A stretch of 33,831 bases of DNA from positions 1 through 33,831 of the forward strand of contig JAAXUC010000011.1 in assembly GCA_013336225.1 (NCBI GenBank). Reading direction: 5' to 3'. Position 1 is the stretch's first letter; each line of letters starts with the position of its first letter. The DNA is from Candidatus Moraniibacteriota bacterium. GTDB lineage: Bacteria > Patescibacteriota > Minisyncoccia > Moranbacterales > GWC2-37-73. Both the position numbers and the translations under genes were made by a program. The notes under the pieces are model-generated. The model made no database searches, was not told where the DNA came from, and saw only the letters and a program-made list of their open reading frames with translations. Below, one piece after another: positions 21,284 to 30,310 of this stretch.

Positions 21284-22612
21284 TTATCGGTTAATTATCT
21301 TAGCTTTTATCTTTCCAAGAGAAATCATCATGTTGTTTGGGGTGACTGGAGTTGAAAATGTCAGACTGATTGTGTTTAGGGTTGTGTCCACTGGCGAGGT
21401 CATTTTTATTTGATAGTCATTGCCGGGGAAAGTTGTCATTTCATCCAGTGGCAAACTGCAGGTGAAGGAGTTTGCATTGAAAAGTTGTTTTTTTAGTGTG
21501 CAAGAGGTGCCTTTTTCCAATCCTTCCAAATTTGCAAGCACAGGTTTTTGTTTGGAATAGGTTTTCACAATTGGGTCGCTCAAAATTGGACGCTTGGTTT
21601 CATTTTCGACTATGAAATGCTGGCTTGTTTTTTGATCGACAAAAATTGTTCCATTGGGATGCGGATCATCATGAGTGAATTGTTTTTGTTTCTCATAGAT
21701 GCTGATTTCATTTTGATTGATGGCAATGATGTCATCCCAATTGAAGCCCATGGCCACAAAGGTCTCAGGATTCATAACTGGATATTTCTTGAGTTCGCTC
21801 ACGATGTATACGGCAAAATCAATTGAAACTAAGGTGCCATCTGCAAAACCGAGCATTTGCTCAGAGGCTGGATAGCTGGCAAAAAAATCATCGTTTTTTG
21901 CGATAGCAGCCACATTGTCAAAGTTGGTCAAAAACGCTTGCGTGCTGACAAAGGGGAGAAGTTTGCCATCTTGCAGTTGATAATGGTTATTATTGATGAC
22001 AAAGAGTGTGTCAGCAGGGTAGGTGTCATTGTTGGTGATTGCTGCGCCAAGCTGATTGTATTTGAGATCACTTGCTTGCACAGTAATGAAAGCATCTTTA
22101 GGATAGCCGAATTTCAAGATGATGTCAGTGTTTGAGAATTTGCGTAGTTTCCCATCTGAAACTATATAATAAGCACCATCGGTTGCAGTGGTCAGCAAAG
22201 TGCCGTCCTTGAAGCCCACAGGCTCTCCTAGGGGATATCTGAATGCTTGATATGATCTGCTTATTTCAACTTTTGCATTGTCGATACTTTTGCCATTTTT
22301 TCCTTTGACCAGTGTGACATCAGCTTTTGCAAACTGTCCAATGGGGTTGGCATTGTCCAGCAACGTGTCATTTGCAAGCAACTTGCCGTTTTCAGGGAAA
22401 GCATTGGTGCGAGTGATCACTGGCATGATGAGATTATTTGTTTTGGAAGTGGGATTATCAAGCGAGAAGGTTAGGGATACAATTGGGAATAATATCTCAT
22501 AGGCAATAAAGACGATGATGAATAGGAAAAAAAGATGCAAGATTGCTCGCGCAACTTGATATTTTTTTTGCAATGAATTTGGGAGGATGACTTGTTTGGT
22601 GAAATCGAACAT
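21284..22612 (-). CDS. Membrane-anchored extracytoplasmic repeat protein
   Basis: 442 residues. One membrane helix at about 23-45 (AILHLFFLFIIVFIAYEILF) anchors a large outer part. Residues about 130-365 hold four degenerate repeats of about 50 residues; each pairs a G-T-L/Y-x-I-x-D/N-G-K-x-R-P-like strand with a V/F..GF or GY segment (YYIVSDGKLRKF, HYQLQDGKLLPF, VYIVSELKKYPV, HFIVENETKRPI). Similar repeats occur in surface proteins of Patescibacteria and Gram-positives. The C-terminal domain (about 380-442) is beta-rich. Likely a surface-display or glycan-binding protein; the function is unknown. Confidence 0.75.
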   Translation of the reverse strand: MFDFTKQVILPNSLQKKYQVARAILHLFFLFIIVFIAYEILFPIVSLTFSLDNPTSKTNNLIMPVITRTNAFPENGKLLANDTLLDNANPIGQFAKADVTLVKGKNGKSIDNAKVEISRSYQAFRYPLGEPVGFKDGTLLTTATDGAYYIVSDGKLRKFSNTDIILKFGYPKDAFITVQASDLKYNQLGAAITNNDTYPADTLFVINNNHYQLQDGKLLPFVSTQAFLTNFDNVAAIAKNDDFFASYPASEQMLGFADGTLVSIDFAVYIVSELKKYPVMNPETFVAMGFNWDDIIAINQNEISIYEKQKQFTHDDPHPNGTIFVDQKTSQHFIVENETKRPILSDPIVKTYSKQKPVLANLEGLEKGTSCTLKKQLFNANSFTCSLPLDEMTTFPGNDYQIKMTSPVDTTLNTISLTFSTPVTPNNMMISLGKIKAKIINR

Positions 22613-22642
22613 AAATATGTAAAAATCTTTTTTACGGGATTA

Positions 22643-24442
22643 CTATTTTGTCACTTTGAATATTTCTCCGGTGATGTTGATGTCTTTTCTCTCTGGCAAA
22701 GTTATGCCATCAAGCGTGTTGCTTTGTTTTGCTTCCAGTCGCGTGGTGCTTAATTTGTAGTTGTAGGCTGGTTTTAATTTTTCTCCAATAGTACTGCTCT
22801 GATAAAACGGAACTTTGCTGCTTGGGGCAATTAAATAGACGTTGGAAAAATTTTTAGTGTCGAGTCTTGCCAAATCTTGATTGTTGAAGAAATAGACGGC
22901 ATTTTTCCCGTAGAGTGAATTCATGGGGCCAGCGAGCATTGACCAACCATCGCCAGATGCTTGTTGATCAATCAAGATCAAATCATTGTCGGAAAATTTG
23001 TTGCTAAGTGTTTGAACTTGAGTTAGCAAGTTTGCATTTTCACTGTAGGCAAAATATTTCAGAAATGCTGGCAAGTTCATGGCAAGCAATGCTGCGAAAA
23101 TGAAACCAGCCAAAACTCTCGGCGCACTCAATTTTTTTTCATGTGGGGCAATTTCAAACAATTTTCCAAAAACAAGGCCAGTATAAAAAATTGCTGCAGG
23201 AAACAGTGAAAAAGCAAAACGTCTGAGCATCCATGGATGATCAGGGGAGATTTGGGAATCAAAGAAATAGATCAAGGTTGGTAGGATTACAAAAAATGGA
23301 ACAAGTTTGTGCAGATTTTTTTTCCAGGAAGTGAAGGCGGCACCAACGGCGCCAAAAATGAAAAAACCCAGCAGGCCATAGAGATAGAAAATTTTTCCAG
23401 TATAAAAAGCAGGCAGCGCATTGTTTTTGATTTCTCCGAGATATTTGGCTTGGGGCATTGAAACTGTCGGCATGATGGCTTTGAGAATTTCTTTATAGAA
23501 ATAGACATCAACATAGATGTTGGCGATGAATACGCCTAGTAAAATGAGCATTGGTAAGAAAAAGCGCAGCCAAATGTGTTCTTGAAAAAAAGCGCGAGCT
23601 TCTTTGTTGAGCGAAATGATGATGACGGTGGCAATGAGAAAGGCGATTCCTTCAATGCGCGTAAAGCAAAGCAGGAAAAGAGAAAAGAGCAGCACGAGAT
23701 AATATAGTTTGCGTTGGTTTTTCAAAAAAAGCATCAGGGCCAAGATGGAAGTCCACAAAACAGCCAGTGCCATGTTTTCGCTGAGGGTGAATTTGGAAAA
23801 CCACATGAAGGTGGATGAGGTCACTGTGAGCAGCATCATGGGCCAAGCCGAAGATGTTTTCAAAAATAATCGCAGGAGTAAATAAAAGGAAAGAAAGAAG
23901 GTATATAGGAGTAGACCATTTGCGATAGCAAAACCGGTCACGCCAAAGATGGCAAAAAACAAAGCTAGCCAGGCAATGTATACCAGTGAAAATTGAGTGA
24001 CGAGTTCACCACTTTTCGTGTAATAGAAACCAGGAAAATTGAGGGCGCGTCCAGATTCATGCAATTTGAAAAATGCGTCCGAAGTTGGGGTTGAAAATTT
24101 CAATTGATGATTTTGTGCAAGTGAAATGGCGGCTGTGCTGAATGATCCTTGGTCTCTGCCAGTGAAAACTGAGGGTGTGGAAAATGCTGAAAAGCTGATT
24201 ACCACCACAAGAAGAACAATGCTGACAGTTAGCAATTCGCGAGAAATTCGAATTGGCAGCCCAATGTCTAAAGCTTTCTTAGTGAAATAGATGGCTGCAG
24301 CTCCAAAAAGCACCCAGATGAGTGAGGCATAAAAAAAACCCACCAGTGCGAAAGCAAAACCGCCCCATGCAAGACCGAGCCACAAGAGTGCTTTCAGCAG
24401 GAAAATTTGATAGTCCTCATGAGATAATTTGATATTTTTCAT
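22643..24442 (-). CDS. GT-C-type membrane glycosyltransferase-like protein
   Basis: 599 residues with about a dozen membrane helices. The first outer loop contains TGRDQGSFSTAAISLAQNH, where the Asp resembles the catalytic acidic motif of GT-C enzymes (PMT/ArnT-like) that use lipid-linked sugars. A soluble C-terminal domain (about 465-599) ends the protein. A longer in-frame start at 24469 exists, but TATAAT lies 7 bases before ATG 24442, so the shorter form is preferred. It heads a minus-strand operon with the repeat protein and the four-helix membrane protein. It probably glycosylates surface proteins or glycans; donor and acceptor are unknown. Confidence 0.78.
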   Translation of the reverse strand: MKNIKLSHEDYQIFLLKALLWLGLAWGGFAFALVGFFYASLIWVLFGAAAIYFTKKALDIGLPIRISRELLTVSIVLLVVVISFSAFSTPSVFTGRDQGSFSTAAISLAQNHQLKFSTPTSDAFFKLHESGRALNFPGFYYTKSGELVTQFSLVYIAWLALFFAIFGVTGFAIANGLLLYTFFLSFYLLLRLFLKTSSAWPMMLLTVTSSTFMWFSKFTLSENMALAVLWTSILALMLFLKNQRKLYYLVLLFSLFLLCFTRIEGIAFLIATVIIISLNKEARAFFQEHIWLRFFLPMLILLGVFIANIYVDVYFYKEILKAIMPTVSMPQAKYLGEIKNNALPAFYTGKIFYLYGLLGFFIFGAVGAAFTSWKKNLHKLVPFFVILPTLIYFFDSQISPDHPWMLRRFAFSLFPAAIFYTGLVFGKLFEIAPHEKKLSAPRVLAGFIFAALLAMNLPAFLKYFAYSENANLLTQVQTLSNKFSDNDLILIDQQASGDGWSMLAGPMNSLYGKNAVYFFNNQDLARLDTKNFSNVYLIAPSSKVPFYQSSTIGEKLKPAYNYKLSTTRLEAKQSNTLDGITLPERKDINITGEIFKVTK

Positions 24443-24449
24443 ATTTCTA

Positions 24450-24455
24450 ATTATA
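24450..24455 (-). promoter_or_regulatory. -10 box of the minus-strand envelope operon
   Basis: TATAAT on the minus strand, 7 bases before ATG 24442. This defines the start of the GT-C gene and implies a leaderless mRNA. Confidence 0.6.
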
Positions 24456-24611
24456 CCGACTATTTGCATATTTGCAAAGCACTTTTCAATGATGTAAACT
24501 TAGGGAAGATGAATTGTCTTCGGCAAACGCGTAAGTTCTATTTATACAAAAACAAAAAAACAAAAAAAATTTATCCAAGCAGTGAAATTCAAAAAAATTA
24601 AACGCACTGAC

Positions 24612-24639
24612 TTGAAATAAATACAAATATAAATATAAA
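24612..24639 (+). promoter_or_regulatory. Possible promoter TTGAAA-16-TATAAA for the Clp-like gene
   Basis: A reasonable sigma-70-type pair in the AT-rich divergent spacer 24443-24684, which otherwise contains only A-rich tracts. Confidence 0.45.
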
Positions 24640-24684
24640 AAAGAGATTTGTCTGGCAAAAGGCCATTTGAATTTCTACTGCAGG

Positions 24685-27135
24685 ATGAAGAGGCCTAATT
24701 TCATATATTGGTATTATAATCAGGGCGTGCATGAATTGTTGGAAATTTGGAAAAATTTTCTGCTCTTCACTTTGCGCTATTTTTCAATCTTTGAACTTTT
24801 CAAGACCTTATTGTCTCCGTGGCGGCGCGACGTGGTTTTCTCAAGCTCAAGAGGCTTTCATCCGATCGAGCAGCTCACAATTTTAGCTGAAAATGTCATT
24901 TCGCGCATGTTGGGTGCAATTGTGCGGGCATGCGTGATTGCAGTGGGATTGATTTTTCTTGCAATTGTTTTTGTCTTGGGTCTTGCGATCAATTTTATCT
25001 GGATCGCGGCACCTTTTTTGCTGCCATTTCTGTTTGTATATGCTTTCAAATTTGCAATCCAACCAGCATATGTCATGGTTTTGGGCATGATGTGGATTTT
25101 AATTGTTGGCGCGCTATATATTGAAGACACCAAAAAACAGATGCTTTTGATGGAATTTGGCGAATTGTTGAAACTTGGTGTTTTTGGCAGAATATGTGGC
25201 CGCCTTGGAATTGCGCGTAAACGTTTCCCGAATGAAATTTTTGGAAATCAAGAATTGTTCAAGGAATTTTTGCGTGTGAGAAATCTGACAGAGAAAGATT
25301 ATTTATTGCTCACTTCAAATGAACTCAAAAGGCAGCAGCAAAAATTGGATGCTTCTAAATTTTGGCGCTCGGAATATTTAAAAAAAATTCCAGCCATTGG
25401 CATGCAGTGGCGCTATGCCTACACTGTGCATCTTGATCGCTATTGCTCTGATTTGTCGCAAGGTGATTGGTCGGAATATTCCTCAGCTGGGCTGGTTGGT
25501 CGCAGCGATGAATATGATGTGCTCAAATTGATTTTGGAGCGACCAGATCAAAACTGCGCCTTGATGGTTGGGGATGCTGGAATTGGCAAAAAAACTTTGA
25601 TTCATTCACTGGCTCGCAATGTGCGCCTCAATGACGAAGACAACATTTTGTCCAACAAGCGAATGTTGTTGCTTGATCTGGGCAGAGTGATTTCAGACGC
25701 AATCAATCGAGGTGAAGATGTGGAGAATTCACTGCGCAATCTTTTTTTTGAGGCAAGCTATGCTGGCAATGTCATTTTGATCATTGAGCATTTTGAATAT
25801 TTCTTGGGAAAAGAAAGTGGCTCACTTCATTCTGACATCTCAGCGGTGTTGGGAGAATTTTTGCACATTCCAACTTTTCAGATCATTGCTTCATCAACGC
25901 CAAGGGAATATCATCAATTGATTGAAAAGCAAAAAGATTTGGCAAAATATTTTGAAGTCATTGAAATGCGGCAACCGACAAATGAAGAAACGATGATAAT
26001 CCTGCTCAATCAATTGGAGAAATATGAGAGCAAGCGAGTTTTGTTCACCTATAAAGCGTTGGAAAAAATTGTGCGCGACAGCGAGAAGCACAATTGGGAA
26101 TTTCCTTTGCCTGAGCGGGCAATTGATTTGGCGATGGGTGTGCTGATGTTTTGGGAGAAAAAATCGGATGAGCAATTTGTCAGCGAAAAAACTGTGGCAG
26201 ATTATTTGTCACTCAAAACCGGGGTGCCACAAGGTGACATTGAAGGTGGCGAGAGAAAGAAATTGTTGAATTTGGAAGCGATGTTGCATCGCCAAGTCAT
26301 TGGACAGGAAGAAGCGATCAGTCAGGTTTCGCAGGCCATGCGCAGAGCGCGCAGTGGAATTTCCAATTCCAAAAAACCGGTGGGCAGCTTTTTGTTCCTG
26401 GGACCAACTGGAGTTGGCAAGACTGAAACGGCCAAGGCGCTAGCTAAAACATATTTCGGCGATGAAAGCAAGATGATTCGTTTGGACATGAGCGAATTTC
26501 AAACCCCAAGTTCCATTGACAGATTGCTCGGTTCAAGCCAGCTCAATCAACCAGGACGCTTGATCACGCAAATCAAAGACAACCCATATTCCTTGCTGCT
26601 TTTGGATGAAATTGAAAAAGCATATCCTGAAATTCTGGACATTTTTTTGCAGATCTTGGATGAAGGCTATGTGAACGATGCTTTTGGAGAAAAAATAAAT
26701 TTCAGAAACACTATGATCATTGCAACGTCCAATGCTGGGGCAGCGTTGATCAAGAAAATGGTGGAGCAGGGAAAGGCAGCTGAAGAAATCAAGCAAGCTG
26801 TCATCGACAACGCCATTGAAAACAACATTTTCCGCACAGAATTTTTGAATCGTTTTGAAGGCGTCATTTTCTTCAGGCCGCTGAATGACAATGAGCTTAA
26901 AAGCGTCGTGCGCTTGCAACTGCAGAAATTCATCCGCAGACTTGCCAAAGAAAAAAACATTGAAGTCGCCTATGAGGAAAGCTTGGTGGATCAAATCATC
27001 CAAAAGGGTTACAATCCGATTTTTGGCGCTAGGTCGCTGAACAGATTCATTGAAGATGAAGTTGAAAGTCTGGTGGCCAGGCAGATAATTTCCGGCGAAA
27101 CACGCAGCGGCGAGAAAATTATGCTTTCAATGTAG
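24685..27135 (+). CDS. Membrane-tethered Clp-type double AAA+ ATPase
   Basis: 816 residues. ATG 24685 is preferred over the in-frame TTG at 24667. In place of a Clp N-domain, residues about 80-150 form two or three membrane helices. The first AAA+ domain (about 270-500) has a degenerate Walker A, GDAGIGKKT (296-304), and E368-H369 where Walker B normally has D-E, so it is probably inactive. The second (about 540-816) is intact: GPTGVGKT (573-580), LLLLD641E642 and arginine finger R723 in FLNRF. The LGF/IGF-type ClpP-docking loop is not seen. It likely unfolds or disaggregates proteins at the membrane; partners are unknown. Confidence 0.85.
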   Translation: MKRPNFIYWYYNQGVHELLEIWKNFLLFTLRYFSIFELFKTLLSPWRRDVVFSSSRGFHPIEQLTILAENVISRMLGAIVRACVIAVGLIFLAIVFVLGLAINFIWIAAPFLLPFLFVYAFKFAIQPAYVMVLGMMWILIVGALYIEDTKKQMLLMEFGELLKLGVFGRICGRLGIARKRFPNEIFGNQELFKEFLRVRNLTEKDYLLLTSNELKRQQQKLDASKFWRSEYLKKIPAIGMQWRYAYTVHLDRYCSDLSQGDWSEYSSAGLVGRSDEYDVLKLILERPDQNCALMVGDAGIGKKTLIHSLARNVRLNDEDNILSNKRMLLLDLGRVISDAINRGEDVENSLRNLFFEASYAGNVILIIEHFEYFLGKESGSLHSDISAVLGEFLHIPTFQIIASSTPREYHQLIEKQKDLAKYFEVIEMRQPTNEETMIILLNQLEKYESKRVLFTYKALEKIVRDSEKHNWEFPLPERAIDLAMGVLMFWEKKSDEQFVSEKTVADYLSLKTGVPQGDIEGGERKKLLNLEAMLHRQVIGQEEAISQVSQAMRRARSGISNSKKPVGSFLFLGPTGVGKTETAKALAKTYFGDESKMIRLDMSEFQTPSSIDRLLGSSQLNQPGRLITQIKDNPYSLLLLDEIEKAYPEILDIFLQILDEGYVNDAFGEKINFRNTMIIATSNAGAALIKKMVEQGKAAEEIKQAVIDNAIENNIFRTEFLNRFEGVIFFRPLNDNELKSVVRLQLQKFIRRLAKEKNIEVAYEESLVDQIIQKGYNPIFGARSLNRFIEDEVESLVARQIISGETRSGEKIMLSM

Positions 27136-27172
27136 TTTTTATTTTTTTAGTCAAACGGTTTTTTGTTGGTTA

Positions 27173-27282
27173 TTTTGCTTTCTTATTTCCTTTTTAGGAA
27201 CATTTTTGACTGAAATTTATAGTCAAAAAACTTGACGCGCTCTCGCTGCGTAGGTCCTAAAAAGAAAATAAGTAAATCAAAA
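27173..27282. repeat. Foldback element D (family of five)
   Basis: The outer stem CTTATTTCCTTTTTAGGA (27182-27199) pairs with 27255-27272 with one mismatch, extended by TTTTG/CAAAA. Inner hairpin TTTTTGACT / AGTCAAAAA (27203-27211, 27221-27229) has loop GAAATTTAT. It lies between the Clp-like gene and the DUF4012 gene. Confidence 0.8.
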
Positions 27283-27386
27283 TTGCGAGTTAATTTTTGA
27301 AAGTAATTCTGGCGTATACTTTTTGTTGATAATGTTATATATTGAAGGCTGGCAGATTAAATCATTTTTTTAAAAAAACAATAACA

Positions 27387-28808
27387 ATGAGCGATCATCT
27401 TATTAAAGATATTTTCAATAAAGATAAATTTACAAAAAGAAAAATAATCAAAATTACAATCAGTGTCGGGCTCTTAATCGGAGCTTTTTTTGCTGTGTCA
27501 TATGTTTTGAGCAATAAGCGCATGCTGGCTTTTTCTTCCTTGGCTGTGCTCAACAAAGTTTCCAATTTTTTGCCTATCGGACAAGATGAGAAGAAAGAGC
27601 TTGATGTGGTGAATAAAATTGTTGGCGAGATGACAAAAAATGACGATATTGAAAAAACTTTTCTTATCTTGCTCCAAAATGAGGCTGAGCTGCGTCCAGG
27701 TGGCGGCTTTTTGGGTCAATATGCCATTGTGAAGATCAAAAACGGTCAAGTGCTTTCAACTTTCGTGGAAGATGCAAATTTGCTGGATCAGAGGATATCA
27801 ACAAAAATTCCAACCCCTTTTCCTTTTGAAAGAATGATGCAATTGAAAAGATGGAAGTTTCGCGACAGCAATTTTTCACCTGATTTTCCAACCAACGTTG
27901 AGAAGGCCAAATATTTCATGCGGCTGGCTGGCAAAAGTTCAAACGGTTTTGATGGTGTGATTGCAGTGAATTCGCAAGTTTTCAATGATGTGCTCGGCTT
28001 GACTGGACCGATAACTGTGCCAGGCTATTCAGGCGAATATAACGAAGAGAATGGTTCTCGCAAATTGGAGGAGCAGGTGGAAAAAGCCTACATCATGAAT
28101 CCAGACATTGATACGCAGAATCGAAAAGCGATTTTGAAAAAAATGGCTCCGATTATTTTGGATAAATTGATGACTATTGGAAATGTGACCAAATTGGCCG
28201 AGCTTTTCCATCGCGAGATGAAAAACAAAAATGTGATGCTCAATTTCACGGATCCAGCCCTTCAAAGTGCGGTGGAAAGTGTGTTTTGGGATGGCACAGT
28301 CACCAAAGATTGGTCTGGGGACTATTTAATGATGGTTGATGCAAACATGGGAGCGCTCAAGACGGATTTTTTCATCAAACGAGAAATGCACTATAATCTT
28401 GATCTGACTTTGCCTAAGCCCTTGGTGACTTTGGATATTAAATACAAAAACACTGCACCATATGGAGATTGGCGCACAAGTGACTATCACTCATATTTGC
28501 GACTCTATGTACCAAAAGGCTCAAATTTCCTCGAAAGTCACATGGTGAGCCGTATTGCCACTTCGGAAGATTTTGACAAGACATATTTTGGTTTTATGTG
28601 CCATGTGCTCATCAATGGAGAAACTGATGCCCAAATCAAATATGAACTTCCTGAATCATTCAGCAATATGGAAGATTATAAATTGCTCATCCAGAAACAA
28701 TCAGGCGTGGGAGATGTGCCAGTCACTGTGCACATCAAAACAAAAGACGGGGAATTTGATCAACAGCAAACCTTGCTGAGCGATCTGAATTTCAAATACC
28801 AGAAATAA
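27387..28808 (+). CDS. DUF4012-family membrane-anchored protein
   Basis: 473 residues. ATG 27387 is used; a TTG 15 codons upstream is in frame but less likely. A basic start and one membrane helix (about 19-39) are followed by an outer domain with the family signature LLQNEAELRPGGGFLGQY and then DANLLDQR, FSPDFPTNVEKAKYF and DVLGLTGPITVPGY. DUF4012 proteins are frequent in polysaccharide loci of Patescibacteria and Actinobacteria and are thought to be related to the LytR-CpsA-Psr fold, but no activity is proven. Foldback elements flank the gene on both sides. It precedes a glycosyltransferase and an epimerase, consistent with surface-glycan attachment. Confidence 0.88.
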   Translation: MSDHLIKDIFNKDKFTKRKIIKITISVGLLIGAFFAVSYVLSNKRMLAFSSLAVLNKVSNFLPIGQDEKKELDVVNKIVGEMTKNDDIEKTFLILLQNEAELRPGGGFLGQYAIVKIKNGQVLSTFVEDANLLDQRISTKIPTPFPFERMMQLKRWKFRDSNFSPDFPTNVEKAKYFMRLAGKSSNGFDGVIAVNSQVFNDVLGLTGPITVPGYSGEYNEENGSRKLEEQVEKAYIMNPDIDTQNRKAILKKMAPIILDKLMTIGNVTKLAELFHREMKNKNVMLNFTDPALQSAVESVFWDGTVTKDWSGDYLMMVDANMGALKTDFFIKREMHYNLDLTLPKPLVTLDIKYKNTAPYGDWRTSDYHSYLRLYVPKGSNFLESHMVSRIATSEDFDKTYFGFMCHVLINGETDAQIKYELPESFSNMEDYKLLIQKQSGVGDVPVTVHIKTKDGEFDQQQTLLSDLNFKYQK

Positions 28809-28860
28809 GGGTACTTGAAAGATCATACTTAATATATGGCTTTAGGAATAAAAGAAAACC

Positions 28861-28978
28861 ATTTTTGTTTCGCCTGCTTTCTCTTGAGAGTACGTTTCGC
28901 AGCCGAAATTCATGGCTGCTCACTCGGACCTCACTGTCGTTCGCTACGGCTTCAAGAAAAAACAGGTTTAACAAAAAT
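28861..28978. repeat. Foldback element E (family of five)
   Basis: The outer arm 28861-28876 pairs with 28963-28978 with a 3-base mismatch. Inner hairpin GCAGCC / GGCTGC (28899-28904, 28914-28919) has loop GAAATTCAT. It is the closest relative of element A, from which its inner stem differs by a compensatory A-T to G-C change. Confidence 0.8.
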
Positions 28979-29043
28979 CCTGTAGCAGAACAATCTTTTT
29001 TGCTAACCCATTTTACTTGAGCGTGCTAAATATGCGGCATGTG

Positions 29044-29052
29044 TGATATAAT
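29044..29052 (+). promoter_or_regulatory. Extended -10 promoter for the 29059 gene
   Basis: TGATATAAT ends 6 bases before the ATG, giving a leaderless transcript. Confidence 0.65.
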
Positions 29053-29058
29053 GATTGT

Positions 29059-30246
29059 ATGAAATTATTACTGATTAAAGTTGGAAAAGCAATTGAAGTG
29101 CTCAAGCGAGAGGGTATTTTTAGTGGTGGAAAACGCGTGTTTTCAGCCTTTTTTGCACTTTTTCGTTTTGTCGGCAAAGGTCAGATTTTGTTTGTGACTG
29201 GCGGAGTTGGGGACAGTGCGCGCTATCGGACTGGCCATGTCAGTGAAGAATTGGAGCTAAACGGCTTTAAGTGTTCAATCACGGTGCAAGACAATCCTTG
29301 GCTGATCAGCTATGTGGATAAATTTGAAATTTTTGTTTTTCATCGAGTTTTATACACGCCAAAGGTGAAAGAGCTGCTTGAAAAAATTAAAGCTGCAGGC
29401 AAAGAAATCATTTTTGAAACTGATGATTTGGTGTATGACGCAAAATATTTGGAACACATGGACTATTTTAAAGTCATGAATTCGTTTGAAAAAAAATTAT
29501 ATGAAAATGGAGTGGGCGGAGAGATTTTGGCTGATCCAGCTGTGAAAGTTTGCACCACCACCACGAAATTTTTGGCCGAGAAATTGCGCGAACACAACAA
29601 GGAAGTTTTCATCGTGCCAAACAGACTTTCCAAAAAAGATGTTGAAATTGCAGAAGCAATTCTTAAAGCTAAAAAGCTAATGCCTGAAAAGCTACAAGCT
29701 GTTAAGATCGGCTATTTTTCCGGCGCGCTTTCTCACAACAAGGATTTTGCCACCATCACTGAGGTGCTGATGCTGCTGATGGAAAAACATGAAAATCTGG
29801 AATTGTTTTTGGTGGGACCGTTGGACATTGAAAGCAAATTGCAAAAATTTGCTGACAGGATCAAACAATTTCCATATACTGCACGTGAAAAGCATTTTGC
29901 CAATGTTGCGTCAGTTGACATCAACATTGCACCGCTTGAAATTGGCAATCCATTTTGCGAATCAAAATCAGAACTCAAATTTTTTGAAGCAGGAATTGTG
30001 GGCGTGCCAACAGTGGCAACAGCCACGCAGCCATTTTTTGACGCAATTTCTGATGGCGAGGATGGCTTTGTCGCCAATGACACGGAGCAGTGGACTCTAA
30101 AATTGGAGAAACTGATTTCAGACAAGGATTTGAGAGCTGCAATGGGAAAGAAAGCTAGAGAAAAGTCTTTGGAGCGATACACAACAGCAAATGCGAGCAA
30201 CGTCGAATATTATGGTTATCTTAAATCAAAATTAAAGAATTTATAA
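29059..30246 (+). CDS. Glycosyltransferase, GT-B fold (group 1-like)
   Basis: 395 residues. An N-terminal basic and hydrophobic stretch is followed by a domain with GGVGDSARYRTGHVSEEL and FETDDLVYD. The C-terminal domain carries IGYFSGALSHNKDF, LVGPLD and CESKSELKFFEAGIVGVPTVA, the usual nucleotide-sugar site. The pattern suits transferases that build or modify surface polysaccharides; the sugar is unknown. The gene lies 64 bases before the epimerase and is likely co-transcribed with it. Its own -10 box lies 6 bases upstream of the ATG. Confidence 0.87.
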   Translation: MKLLLIKVGKAIEVLKREGIFSGGKRVFSAFFALFRFVGKGQILFVTGGVGDSARYRTGHVSEELELNGFKCSITVQDNPWLISYVDKFEIFVFHRVLYTPKVKELLEKIKAAGKEIIFETDDLVYDAKYLEHMDYFKVMNSFEKKLYENGVGGEILADPAVKVCTTTTKFLAEKLREHNKEVFIVPNRLSKKDVEIAEAILKAKKLMPEKLQAVKIGYFSGALSHNKDFATITEVLMLLMEKHENLELFLVGPLDIESKLQKFADRIKQFPYTAREKHFANVASVDINIAPLEIGNPFCESKSELKFFEAGIVGVPTVATATQPFFDAISDGEDGFVANDTEQWTLKLEKLISDKDLRAAMGKKAREKSLERYTTANASNVEYYGYLKSKLKNL

Positions 30247-30266
30247 TTAATAATGAATTTGTGAAT

Positions 30267-30298
30267 TTAATGCGTTAATGCGTTAATTCGTTAATGAG
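30267..30298. repeat. 8-base tandem repeat between glycosyltransferase and epimerase
   Basis: Four units: TTAATGCG, TTAATGCG, TTAATTCG and TTAATGAG. They fill most of the 64-base gap. Confidence 0.8.
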
Positions 30299-30310
30299 TA
30301 ATAAAAAATT

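Noticed and set aside
7565-28978. The five foldback elements as a CRISPR array
   Set aside because: They are kilobases apart in separate intergenic regions, not regularly spaced direct repeats with spacers.
29733-30200. 155-codon minus-strand ORF opposite the 29059 glycosyltransferase
   Set aside because: A shadow of a conserved gene; Ser-rich translation with no motif.
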